DNA of 21,895 bases from Candidatus Stahliibacteriota bacterium (lineage in GTDB: Bacteria > Hydrothermota > Tepidihabitantia > B3-TA06), in NCBI GenBank assembly GCA_030592225.1, contig JAUVJT010000013.1:1-21895 (forward strand). The letters run 5' to 3'. The translations under genes and the position numbers were made by a program. Below are positions 8,004 through 14,546 of the stretch, in pieces (position 1 is the first letter of the stretch; the number at the start of each line of letters is the position of its first letter). Below the pieces are notes generated by a model, which did no database searches, was not told the origin of the DNA, and saw only the letters and a program-made list of their open reading frames with translations.

Positions 8004-8012
8004 GAAATTACC

Positions 8013-8453
8013 TCATCCCGTATCTGAGGCCTTTACCTCTCGCTTGTACAGCGAATCTATTACCCCGTTTACGAATCGTGCCGATCCCTCGGTGCCATAG
8101 AAACGAGCCAGTTCAACTGCTTCATCTATCGATACCTTGGGAGGAACGTCGGGCAGGAAAAGAATTTCGCACGCGGCCAGGCGCAGTATGGCCCGGTCTA
8201 CGTATGAGAGCCGCTGCAGTTTCCAGTCGGTGAGGGAATTCTGGAGCGCTTCATCAATCCTCTCCTGTTCCTGCAGCGTCGTTTCCACCAGGGTTCTGAC
8301 GTAGCGGGCCGCGCCGCCCGTAAGTCTGCGTCTTTGTATGACGGAATCGACGGCTTCTGCGGGTTCCTCCGCCACCAGATCGATGCGATAAAGAATCTCT
8401 ACCGTTGCGATTCGTGCGCGGGTGCGCCTGCCTTTAATGGAATGAGGCTTCAT
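8013..8453 (-). CDS. nusB: Transcription antitermination factor NusB
   Basis: 146 aa, all-helical NusB fold. The N-terminus has the RNA-binding basic start RRTRARIATVEILYRIDL, and the C-terminal half carries YVDRAILRLAACEILF, VSIDEAVELARFYGTEGSARFVNGVIDSL, the strongest family signature. With NusE (S10) it binds boxA RNA and promotes rRNA antitermination. The order ribBA-ribH-nusB is widespread. The GAGGAG ribosome binding site lies about 13 nt before the ATG, farther than usual. Confidence 0.95.
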   Translation of the reverse strand: MKPHSIKGRRTRARIATVEILYRIDLVAEEPAEAVDSVIQRRRLTGGAARYVRTLVETTLQEQERIDEALQNSLTDWKLQRLSYVDRAILRLAACEILFLPDVPPKVSIDEAVELARFYGTEGSARFVNGVIDSLYKREVKASDTG

Positions 8454-8495
8454 CGGTATCTTTTCTCCTCTGGGGTTGAAGATGTAGAAAGGTCT

Positions 8496-8957
8496 CTATT
8501 GTTTGCGCGCCAGGTTTGCCATCTCTATGGCGGCCAGGGCCGCGTCCCAGCCGCGATTGCCGCCCTTGACGCCTGCGCGTTCCAGTGCCTGCTCGGTGGA
8601 ATCGGCAGTCACCACGCCGTAGATTACCGGTTTATCCAGCTGCAGGCCAAGTGCGGCGATGCCCTTGGCTGCCTCGGCAGCCACGAACTCGAAGTGTGGG
8701 GTCTCTCCGCGGATAACGGCTCCCAGACAGATTACCGCGTCTATTCCTTTGGTGATCGCCATGATCTTGGCGGCATGGGGAATCTCAAACGTGCCGGGTA
8801 CGTAGCAAATTTGTACACTTTCCGCCTTGTGGCGGTCAAGACAATCCTGCGCGCCGTCGAGAAGAAGTTTGGTTATACGTTCGTTGAATCGTGAAATCAC
8901 TATCCCGAAGCTTAAACCATCGGCGTTGAGGCTGCCTTTTTGTTCTACAACTTTCAT
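8496..8957 (-). CDS. ribH: 6,7-dimethyl-8-ribityllumazine synthase
   Basis: 153 aa, the standard length. It condenses 3,4-dihydroxy-2-butanone 4-phosphate with the ribitylamino-uracil to make lumazine, the penultimate step of riboflavin synthesis. The motifs SRFNERIT (22-29), PGTFEIP (54-60), GAVIRGETPHFEFV with catalytic H88, and ERAGVKGGNRG (126-136) are all intact. The ATG overlaps the ribBA stop (ATGA), and the GAGGAG ribosome binding site lies in the last ribBA codons, so the two are translationally coupled. ribD and ribE are not in the window. Confidence 0.97.
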   Translation of the reverse strand: MKVVEQKGSLNADGLSFGIVISRFNERITKLLLDGAQDCLDRHKAESVQICYVPGTFEIPHAAKIMAITKGIDAVICLGAVIRGETPHFEFVAAEAAKGIAALGLQLDKPVIYGVVTADSTEQALERAGVKGGNRGWDAALAAIEMANLARKQ

Positions 8958-10180
8958 TTGGTTTTCTCCTCTTTGGTTGAAGAATCTAGTAAATGTCCCA
9001 TCCTGTCCCGTTTGGTTTCCAAATAAAACCGGTTATGTTCGTGAGGTTCAATGGATATCGGTACTCTCTCCGTGACCACAAGCCCGTATCCCTCCAGGCC
9101 TATACGTTTGGCAGGATTGTTGGTCATGAGGCGGATGCTGGACAAACCCAAATCAGCCAATATCTGAGCGCCTATCCCGTAGTCGCGGGCATCGGCCGGG
9201 AACCCTATGGCCACGTTGGCATCCAGGGTATCCAGCCCCTGATCCTGCAGCCGGTAGCAGATGAGTTTGTTGAGAAGGCCTATGCCGCGGCCTTCCTGTC
9301 TCATGTACACAAGAACCCCAAGACCTTCTTTCTCTATGCGGCGCATGGCTTCGCCAAGCTGATCGCCGCAGTCGCAGCGTCCCGAGCCGAAAACGTCGCC
9401 GGTAAGACACTGGGAATGAACCCGTACCAGCACGTTTTCCTTGCCTGCCACGTCGCCCTTGACCACGGCAAGGTGATGGTCGCCTTCTATTAACGTCTCG
9501 TAGATGATCAGCTTGAACTCCCCGTACCGTGTGGGAAGCGGGGTGGAGAACAATCGCTTGACCAGCTTTTCGCGGCGCTGACGGTAGGCGATGAGGTCCT
9601 TGATGGTAATCATCTTTAAGCCAAACTCGACGGCAAATTCGGCGAGCTTGGGCAGACGGGCCATGGAGCCGTCTGCGTCCATTATCTCGCATAAGAGACC
9701 GGCAGGGCAAAGACCGGCAAGGCGGGCTAAATCAACCGCTGCCTCGGTGTGGCCTGCCCGGCGCAGGGCACCGCCCTTTTTGGCCACCAGCGGGAATATG
9801 TGCCCGGGGCGGGCAAGATCGTCCGGCTGGATGGAAGAATCCACCAGCGAAAGGATGGTTTTGGCCCGGTCAAAGGCGGATATGCCGGTGGTAGTGCCGT
9901 GCTTGTAGTCCACCGAAACGGTGAACGCGGTTTCGTGCTTTTCGGTGTTGCGCTCAACCATTGGAGGCAGGTTCAACTCCTCGGCTCTCTGTTTGGTGAT
10001 GGGAGCGCACAACAGGCCGCGACCATGCTTGACGATGAAATTCACCATCTCGGGCGTGACCTTTTCGGCTGCCGCTATTAAATCGCCTTCGTTCTCCCTG
10101 TCCTCGTCATCCACCACCACAATCAGCTTGCCCTGGCGAATATCTTCAATCGCCTCTTCTATGGATGCAAACATGCTCAT
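8954..10180 (-). CDS. ribBA: Bifunctional 3,4-dihydroxy-2-butanone 4-phosphate synthase / GTP cyclohydrolase II
   Basis: About 408 aa carrying both entry enzymes of riboflavin synthesis. The N-terminal RibB domain (about 1-205) has DDEDRENEGDL and RAGHTEAAVDLARLAGL. The C-terminal RibA domain (about 206-400) has the zinc-binding cysteines in SQCLTGDVFGSGRCDCG, then MRQEGRGIGLLNK and LMTNNPAKRIGLEGYG. Both active sites look intact. The ATG at 10180 overlaps the stop of the upstream dehydratase gene (ATGA). A second ATG at 10174 would give the MF-x-x-IEEA start common in the family, so the true start may be there; the GTG at 10198 is unlikely. No FMN riboswitch is seen; the gene sits inside an operon. 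Confidence 0.95.
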   Translation of the reverse strand: MSMFASIEEAIEDIRQGKLIVVVDDEDRENEGDLIAAAEKVTPEMVNFIVKHGRGLLCAPITKQRAEELNLPPMVERNTEKHETAFTVSVDYKHGTTTGISAFDRAKTILSLVDSSIQPDDLARPGHIFPLVAKKGGALRRAGHTEAAVDLARLAGLCPAGLLCEIMDADGSMARLPKLAEFAVEFGLKMITIKDLIAYRQRREKLVKRLFSTPLPTRYGEFKLIIYETLIEGDHHLAVVKGDVAGKENVLVRVHSQCLTGDVFGSGRCDCGDQLGEAMRRIEKEGLGVLVYMRQEGRGIGLLNKLICYRLQDQGLDTLDANVAIGFPADARDYGIGAQILADLGLSSIRLMTNNPAKRIGLEGYGLVVTERVPISIEPHEHNRFYLETKRDRMGHLLDSSTKEEKTK

Positions 10181-11205
10181 AACTTTTTTCCATACCACGC
10201 CCTGGTGTATTCTTTGAAACGTTTGTCCTCCCGCCTTGTCTTCCAGAACCCCTCATTATCCTTATACCAGTCTATGGTTTCATCCAACCCCTGCTCAAAT
10301 CTCCTGGCAGGCTTCCAGCCCAGAAGTCTGGCCGCCTTAGTTGAACGTGCAATCAGCCTGGCCACGTGTCCTGGCCTGTCCTTATGCGTCTTCAGTAGAC
10401 TCTTGGGCTTGCCCAGCCGAGCAAGTATCCTCTCAGCGATCCAGTTTATGGAAAAGCTCTTACCGGTTCCTCCGTTTATCTCCTGGCCAATCAGGGGCGC
10501 AAAATCTTCGATAAACAGCGCTGATTCTATCAATGCCGCGCCGTCGCCGACCCACAGCCAGTCGCGCTCTGCTGTCCCCGGGCCGTACACGTACAGGGGG
10601 AGGTCAAGAAGCGCGTTGGTGGTGAAGAAGGGTATGAGTTTTTCCGGGTGCTGGCGCGGACCGTACATGTTGAAAAGCCGCAGGATGAGGGCGGGCAGCT
10701 TGTAGGTTTCAGAAAAGGAGTAGGCCAGTCTGTCCGCTCCCGCCTTAGTGGCGGCGTAGGGTGACTGGGGAGCCAGGGGGTGGGTTTCGTCCATGGGAAC
10801 CTTCTGCGCCGAGCCGTAAACCTCGCTGGTGGAGAGATGGATGATGCGTTTGACCCTGGAGCCTACCAGCGCTTCAAACAGGTGCGCTGAAGCCACGAAG
10901 TCGTTGCGAACGAAAGTGTCTATGGAGATAATGGAGCGATCCACGTGGGTCTCGGCGGCTAGATGTGCAACCGAATCCACCTCTTTCAGAAGTTTTCCCA
11001 GAAGCTTCTTGTTACCCGCGTCACCGCGTACGAACCGGAAGTCAGGGCTGCGCCTCAATGAGCGGGGTATGGTATCCAACCGACCGGGATAAACCAGCTT
11101 ATCCAACACTGTAACCCTGGTGTCGCCTCGTTTAAGCAGACGTTCCACCAGGTGGGAGCCGACAAACCCGGCTCCGCCGGTAATCAATACCGACCGGCGC
11201 TTCAT
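10177..11205 (-). CDS. NAD-dependent nucleotide-sugar 4,6-dehydratase/epimerase family protein
   Basis: 342 aa, an extended short-chain dehydrogenase. The NAD-binding GGAGFVGS (residues 10-17), HLAAETHVDRSI (81-92) and catalytic YAATK (Y150, K154) are present. These passages look like dTDP-glucose 4,6-dehydratase (RmlB). However, the active-site loop reads STSEVYG (125-131), not the STDEVYG of RmlB, so the dehydratase Asp is Ser127 while Glu128 is kept. STSEVYG is found in the LegB-like nucleotide-sugar dehydratases, so the true substrate is open. The start overlaps the RmlC-like gene and the stop overlaps ribBA, both by 4 bp. Together with the RmlC-like gene it suggests synthesis of a deoxysugar for surface glycans. 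Confidence 0.85.
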   Translation of the reverse strand: MKRRSVLITGGAGFVGSHLVERLLKRGDTRVTVLDKLVYPGRLDTIPRSLRRSPDFRFVRGDAGNKKLLGKLLKEVDSVAHLAAETHVDRSIISIDTFVRNDFVASAHLFEALVGSRVKRIIHLSTSEVYGSAQKVPMDETHPLAPQSPYAATKAGADRLAYSFSETYKLPALILRLFNMYGPRQHPEKLIPFFTTNALLDLPLYVYGPGTAERDWLWVGDGAALIESALFIEDFAPLIGQEINGGTGKSFSINWIAERILARLGKPKSLLKTHKDRPGHVARLIARSTKAARLLGWKPARRFEQGLDETIDWYKDNEGFWKTRREDKRFKEYTRAWYGKKL

Positions 11206-11666
11206 CCGTCTTTCCTGAACCAGTCGTATGGAACCTCGCCGGAGAAAGGGTCCGTCCTGAACTCGTCCGGCTTATCGTAGTCATAAATCTCGGTGGGGGT
11301 GTTGATGAACATGGCCGGTTCGGTGCCGATGCCTTTCATGCCGTGCAGCACGCCCGCAGGGATGGATACCAGCACAGGGTTGTGCTCCCCGATGAAAAGT
11401 TCCATGAAATTACCCTTGGTGGGTGATTCGTCCCGTGAATCATAGAGTACCAGCTTGGCCATCCCCTTGATTACGCACATGTTGTCGCGCTGCACCTTGT
11501 GATAGTGCCAGCCCTTTACCACTCCGGGATAGACCACCGACAGGTAGACCTGGCCGAATTTCTCGAAGACCTCATCATCGGAGCGCAGTATTTCCATGAG
11601 CCAGCCGCGTTCATCGGGTATCACCCGGAGTTTTTTTATCTTTACGCCGTCAATATTTGCCTGCAT
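11202..11666 (-). CDS. dTDP-4-dehydrorhamnose 3,5-epimerase (RmlC)-like cupin
   Basis: 154 aa, shorter than the roughly 180 of classical RmlC. Recognisable family passages are DERGWLMEIL (18-27), VVYPGVVKGWHYHKVQRDNM with the putative catalytic His54 (RmlC: RGxHxQ), and LVSIPAGVLHGM with H108. The C-terminal substrate loop (TEIYDYDKPDEFR) is short. It probably acts on a 4-keto sugar nucleotide made by the adjacent dehydratase. It is the first gene of a six-gene operon. The ATG lies 6 nt after a -10 box and has no Shine-Dalgarno sequence, so the mRNA is predicted to be leaderless. Confidence 0.82.
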   Translation of the reverse strand: MQANIDGVKIKKLRVIPDERGWLMEILRSDDEVFEKFGQVYLSVVYPGVVKGWHYHKVQRDNMCVIKGMAKLVLYDSRDESPTKGNFMELFIGEHNPVLVSIPAGVLHGMKGIGTEPAMFINTPTEIYDYDKPDEFRTDPFSGEVPYDWFRKDG

Positions 11667-11672
11667 TGCGTA

Positions 11673-11700
11673 AGTTTAGGCTCGTTTTCGCTTAAGTCAA
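11673..11700 (-). promoter_or_regulatory. Promoter of the rmlC-like/ribBA/ribH/nusB operon
   Basis: On the minus strand: TTGACT (11695-11700), a 16-bp spacer, TAAACT (11673-11678), then 6 nt to the ATG at 11666. The spacing places the transcription start at or next to the A of the ATG. It is divergent from the lipoprotein promoter; the two -35 boxes are 15 bp apart. Confidence 0.78.
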
Positions 11701-11715
11701 CCACCTGCAAAGGTC

Positions 11716-11750
11716 TTGACACACCGTGGTTTCCTATGTTATAATATAAT
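11716..11750 (+). promoter_or_regulatory. Promoter of the tandem lipoprotein genes
   Basis: A TTGACA (11716-11721) is followed after 18 bp by TATAAT (11740-11745) or after 17 bp by TTATAA. A second overlapping TATAAT lies at 11745-11750. This is the only promoter in the window without the 16-bp spacer. The ribosome binding site AAGGAGG (11752-11758) follows immediately, so the leader is very short. Confidence 0.75.
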
Positions 11751-11762
11751 CAAGGAGGCATT

Positions 11763-12452
11763 GTGAAAAAGGCAAAATGGCTCATAGGATTGACGTTTTT
11801 ATGTTCCGTCGCCTGTGTATCTCCACCTCTGTATAATACCGTATCCACGCACGAAGGTTTAACGTTCGGGGCGGGTATGGCTTATCAGTCCGCTTACCGT
11901 TCCGGCTCCTGGGAAGACGGATGGTCGGGACGAGGTACGTTTGATGGAGTGAGGCCGGATATCGTTATAGGTTACGGAATTTCAGAGACTTTCAGCGTGG
12001 AAGGCCGTTTCGGAGGTATAATCTCCCCCCGTTTGTACTGGGAGGACTACCACGGCGGCGATACCGGCGAGGTGCGGATACCTGTTCCCATGATAGGAGT
12101 GGGATTAAAGCTATCCTCTCCACCTGAGGATCATGTTAACACCGCTTTGCGGATGGACATTGACTTCCCTAACATCGCAACGCTGACTCCCATGATTGGA
12201 ATATCCACTGAAACCGGGTTTGAATTTCTCACCGTGGGGTTACAAACCGCCTATCTGTTCCTGCCTCGCACATTGTTCGTAAATCTCCATCCCTTCAAGG
12301 ACGCGCATATCTACGCAGGCATGGATTTTCTCCCCCTGCAATTCGAGATTGGAGACCTGACCCTGGATGGGGATTCCTACTTTGAAAGTTTCTGTATAGG
12401 TGTTGCCTACACACATCACTTTGAGAAAAAAGAGGACTGGTACAGATATTAA
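11763..12452 (+). CDS. Probable lipoprotein of unknown function, paralogue 1
   Basis: 229 aa starting at a GTG preceded by AAGGAGG. The N-terminus is a type II-like signal (MKKAKWLIGLTFLCSVAC) ending in Cys18, then VSPPLY. The lipobox (SVAC) is not canonical, but the Cys-x-Ser-Pro-Pro motif is conserved in the paralogue. The body has glycine- and aromatic-rich alternating strands (FGAGMAYQSA, VEGRFGG, PMIGVGLKLSSPP, DIDFPNIATLTPMIG) and ends in IGVAYTHHF, resembling a small outer-membrane beta-barrel. I do not recognise the family. It is followed 9 nt later by a homologous gene of identical length. Confidence 0.75.
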   Translation: MKKAKWLIGLTFLCSVACVSPPLYNTVSTHEGLTFGAGMAYQSAYRSGSWEDGWSGRGTFDGVRPDIVIGYGISETFSVEGRFGGIISPRLYWEDYHGGDTGEVRIPVPMIGVGLKLSSPPEDHVNTALRMDIDFPNIATLTPMIGISTETGFEFLTVGLQTAYLFLPRTLFVNLHPFKDAHIYAGMDFLPLQFEIGDLTLDGDSYFESFCIGVAYTHHFEKKEDWYRY

Positions 12453-12461
12453 GGAGGCCTG

Positions 12462-13151
12462 ATGAAAATGGTTAAATATCTCTGTCTTGTTTTACTCGTT
12501 GCGACGGCGTGCATATCGCCGCCGGTATACGACACCGCGATCGCGCACACGGGATTAAGTATTGGAGCAGGAGTAGGTTACCAGTCGGCATCCCGGGCGG
12601 CAGCCTGGGTTGACGAAGGAGCGGCTGACTGGTCATTTGTGGGGGTACGCCCCGATTTTCTTATGGATTACGGCGTTTCTAAAACTTTCAGTATGCATGC
12701 CCGGTTCGGGGCATTCATCACCCCGGACATCCACTGGGAAGGCGATGATAAAGATGATGACAGCGGGGATATCTCAATTCCGCTCCCTATGATTGGGGTA
12801 GGCTTCAAGTTTTCTTCACCACCGTCGGATAAGGTCTTCAACGCAGCAATGGGATTGGATATTGACTTTCCCAACATAGCCAGCCTTACTCCAATGATAG
12901 GTTTTTCCACCAAAGCCGGCCACGAGTTTCTGACCCTGGGTTTTCAGACAACCAATCTGCTCCTGCCTCAAACCGTATTTATTACCATCCATCCCTTCAA
13001 GGGAGCACACGTCTACGGCTCTGCAGATTTCTTCCCCTTCCAGCAGCAGATACAGGACCTGATTTTTGACGGCGACCCGGTATTCGGCAGCTTCTCGGTA
13101 GGACTGGCCTACACCCACAATACTCCTCCCAAAGCCCAGAACCAGTGGTGA
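12462..13151 (+). CDS. Probable lipoprotein of unknown function, paralogue 2
   Basis: 229 aa, co-linear with the preceding gene along its whole length; by eye roughly half the positions are identical. Shared blocks include GVRPD, PMIGVG, SSPP, DIDFPNIA, LTPMIG, HPFK and AYTH. The signal sequence ends in VATAC (Cys17), followed by ISPPVY, a better lipobox than in paralogue 1. An Asp-rich loop (GDDKDDDSGD, about 90-99) replaces the shorter EDYHGGDTG and might bind cations. The ATG follows GGAGG by 5 nt, and the gene is co-transcribed with paralogue 1. Function unknown; a small surface barrel or a lipid-anchored beta-protein are both possible. Confidence 0.75.
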   Translation: MKMVKYLCLVLLVATACISPPVYDTAIAHTGLSIGAGVGYQSASRAAAWVDEGAADWSFVGVRPDFLMDYGVSKTFSMHARFGAFITPDIHWEGDDKDDDSGDISIPLPMIGVGFKFSSPPSDKVFNAAMGLDIDFPNIASLTPMIGFSTKAGHEFLTLGFQTTNLLLPQTVFITIHPFKGAHVYGSADFFPFQQQIQDLIFDGDPVFGSFSVGLAYTHNTPPKAQNQW

Positions 13152-13162
13152 AAATCCAGGGG

Positions 13163-13190
13163 TTGACAACTCATTTCCACAGCCTATATT
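13163..13190 (+). promoter_or_regulatory. Promoter of the AT-rich islet
   Basis: TTGACA (13163-13168), a 16-bp spacer, TATATT (13185-13190); TATTAT two bases further is an alternative -10. It starts 11 nt after the stop of lipoprotein paralogue 2. The predicted leader of about 48 nt reaches the 11-codon leader ORF. Confidence 0.7.
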
Positions 13191-13244
13191 ATCATTAGGT
13201 GGGTAATAACGCTTACTCATAAGAGGTAAAGGAGGAGAATTGAA

Positions 13245-13280
13245 ATGAAACTACCCGTAAGGACAAAGGAGAAAAGATGA
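13245..13280 (+). CDS. 11-codon leader ORF upstream of the DUF4468-like gene
   Basis: A short ORF encoding MKLPVRTKEKR. It has a very strong ribosome binding site (GGAGGAG, 13231-13237) 7 nt before its ATG, and its TGA overlaps the ATG of the next gene (ATGA), a coupling layout. The segment from its second codon on (13248-13275) is repeated upstream of the gene at 13915 with 23 of 28 bases identical. Comparing the eight codons from CTA on, two changes are synonymous, one is Lys/Arg and one Val/Gly, which hints at selection on the peptide but is too short to prove. The next gene's AAGGAG site lies inside this ORF. Confidence 0.45.
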   Translation: MKLPVRTKEKR

Positions 13281-13837
13281 ACACAAAAAAGATAGCAGCA
13301 TTATTAGTGTTACTTGCCCCGTTCTTGGTTTTTGGAACTCAATTTAAGACCGAAGTTGTTGACACGATTACGGTCAATGCTTCTCAAGATGTATTATACG
13401 GAACGAGTATGGTTTGGCTGGCTTACACTTTTGTTTCTTCAAAAGATGTTATCCAGTATGAAGATAAAGCTCTAGGCAAGATTATAGGAAAAGCTCAGAT
13501 AGATATTCCTACATCTTGTTCCTATACGGGTCCTAGAAGTTGCCTAACCGGAAGTACAGGACTGTATGCTCCGATAAGTATTGCCGATGTAGACGTACGT
13601 TTTGTGATAGACTTTGCGATTAAAAGCAATAGCGTAGTAGTCAAAGTATCTGGTTTAGAGTATGGAGAATGGCAAGTGTATCATTCCTCTTTAGGAGATG
13701 TTTCTTCATTTTATGCGCTGGATGAACACAAGCTTTCCCAAGCCTTTAGGACAGAGATGGAAGGTCTTATAGACGATTTAAGAGAGAATTTGCTATCGTG
13801 TCAGAATCCTGTTGTACCAGACACTGAAGAACAATAG
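13277..13837 (+). CDS. Secreted protein with DUF4468-like domain
   Basis: 186 aa. A signal peptide (1-20, ending VFG) is followed by a domain that begins near MVWLAYTFVSSKDVIQYEDKA and continues LGKIIGKAQIDI; the pattern 'trp...phe...s..vI...D...g.iiGk' resembles DUF4468, a small alpha/beta secreted domain best known in Bacteroidota. That match is from memory and moderate. Two cysteines (PTSCSYTGPRSCL) may form a disulfide. The C-terminus is helical and acidic. The base composition and codons (AAA, AGA, ATA, TTA) are visibly AT-richer than the neighbours, suggesting transfer. AAGGAG lies 5 nt before the ATG, which overlaps the leader ORF stop. Confidence 0.65.
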   Translation: MNTKKIAALLVLLAPFLVFGTQFKTEVVDTITVNASQDVLYGTSMVWLAYTFVSSKDVIQYEDKALGKIIGKAQIDIPTSCSYTGPRSCLTGSTGLYAPISIADVDVRFVIDFAIKSNSVVVKVSGLEYGEWQVYHSSLGDVSSFYALDEHKLSQAFRTEMEGLIDDLRENLLSCQNPVVPDTEEQ

Positions 13838-13883
13838 AGCCGAAATTTAGAGAGGAAGGGAAGTGTGTTACAAGAATAATCTA

Positions 13884-13911
13884 AACCTGCCCGGAAGGAC
13901 GAAGGAGAGAA
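13884..13911 (+). repeat. Second copy of the 28-nt leader sequence
   Basis: This segment matches 13248-13275 at 23 of 28 positions, with a core of CCCG-N-AAGGAC-N-AAGGAGA. It contains the ribosome binding site (AAGGAG) of the gene at 13915. In the homologous frame it reads NLPGRTKER, against KLPVRTKEK in the first copy. Here the frame is open from a GTG at 13863 and continues past the gene start, so a compact leader ORF like the first one is less clear. Confidence 0.6.
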
Positions 13912-13914
13912 ACA

Positions 13915-14472
13915 ATGAAAAAGATAAAACAAATCCTTCCATATATTACTCCTTTTTGTGCGTTGGGAGCAATTGTGTTATCTATCGTCTCACTTGGGCG
14001 AAGTTGCCAAACGGAGAGAAAACAAGAAGAAGTTAAGCTCGTTGTCAGACTAGAAGAACGAGAATACATTCCTCATATTGATACTGGTGGTCTTACTGAA
14101 GCTGGAAGAGAAAAAGTATGGACATCTCCCGATGGAAGGAAAATGAAAATAGCGTCCGTTACAAGTATAGTCGAATGTGTATTTCCTGAAAAAACACCTT
14201 TAATTACAATAACAAACAAAAGCAAGAAACCAATTGGTGTACAGAGGATTTTCTTAAAGACTCCTGGGGGCGAAAAAAGGTTGTGGAAAAGTGGTTGGTT
14301 AGATGCTTCGAGTAATAAGCCTATTGTATTTCCATTTTATCTAAAACCGGATACATCTTTACAGCTTACATGTGCATCAGCTATAGATACCACCGTTTTG
14401 AATTTTAATACTCTTTACATTGAACTTGTAGAAACAGGGGAAGAGAAGCAGTATGCTTTAAGATGGGAGTAA
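13915..14472 (+). CDS. Membrane-anchored protein of unknown function
   Basis: 185 aa. A short basic N-terminus precedes one hydrophobic segment (about residues 9-28, ITPFCALGAIVLSIVSLG), then a Lys/Glu-rich segment and a beta-rich domain (about 60-185) with PLITITNKSKKPIGVQRIFL, PIVFPFYLKPDTSLQL and TLYIELVETGEE. It looks like a single-pass protein with an immunoglobulin-like exposed domain. I do not recognise the family. Like its upstream neighbour it is AT-rich and carries the shared 28-nt leader, so the two appear to be a unit that arrived together between the lipoprotein genes and dnaE. Confidence 0.65.
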   Translation: MKKIKQILPYITPFCALGAIVLSIVSLGRSCQTERKQEEVKLVVRLEEREYIPHIDTGGLTEAGREKVWTSPDGRKMKIASVTSIVECVFPEKTPLITITNKSKKPIGVQRIFLKTPGGEKRLWKSGWLDASSNKPIVFPFYLKPDTSLQLTCASAIDTTVLNFNTLYIELVETGEEKQYALRWE

Positions 14473-14512
14473 CGAGAGTAATGCAATTCAAAAAAAGAGA
14501 AGGGTGTTTTTC

Positions 14513-14540
14513 TTGACAGCATCATCTGTCTGACTAATAT
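14513..14540 (+). promoter_or_regulatory. Promoter of dnaE (leaderless configuration)
   Basis: TTGACA (14513-14518), a 16-bp spacer, TAATAT (14535-14540), then exactly 6 nt to the dnaE ATG at 14547. No Shine-Dalgarno-like sequence exists between the -10 and the ATG, so transcription should begin at or beside the start codon. Confidence 0.78.
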
Positions 14541-14546
14541 CACCAC

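Noticed and set aside
10181..10198. A GTG start for ribBA six codons upstream.
   Set aside because: It lies deep inside the preceding gene without a ribosome binding site; the ATGA overlap at 10180 (or the ATG at 10174) fits the family N-terminus better.
8954..10198. An FMN riboswitch controlling the rib genes.
   Set aside because: ribBA and ribH are internal to an operon whose first gene is predicted leaderless, and no long structured leader exists before them.
13881..14069. A 62-codon minus-strand ORF opposite the membrane-anchored protein gene.
   Set aside because: It is antisense to a gene with a ribosome binding site and a clear membrane segment, and lacks a ribosome binding site itself.
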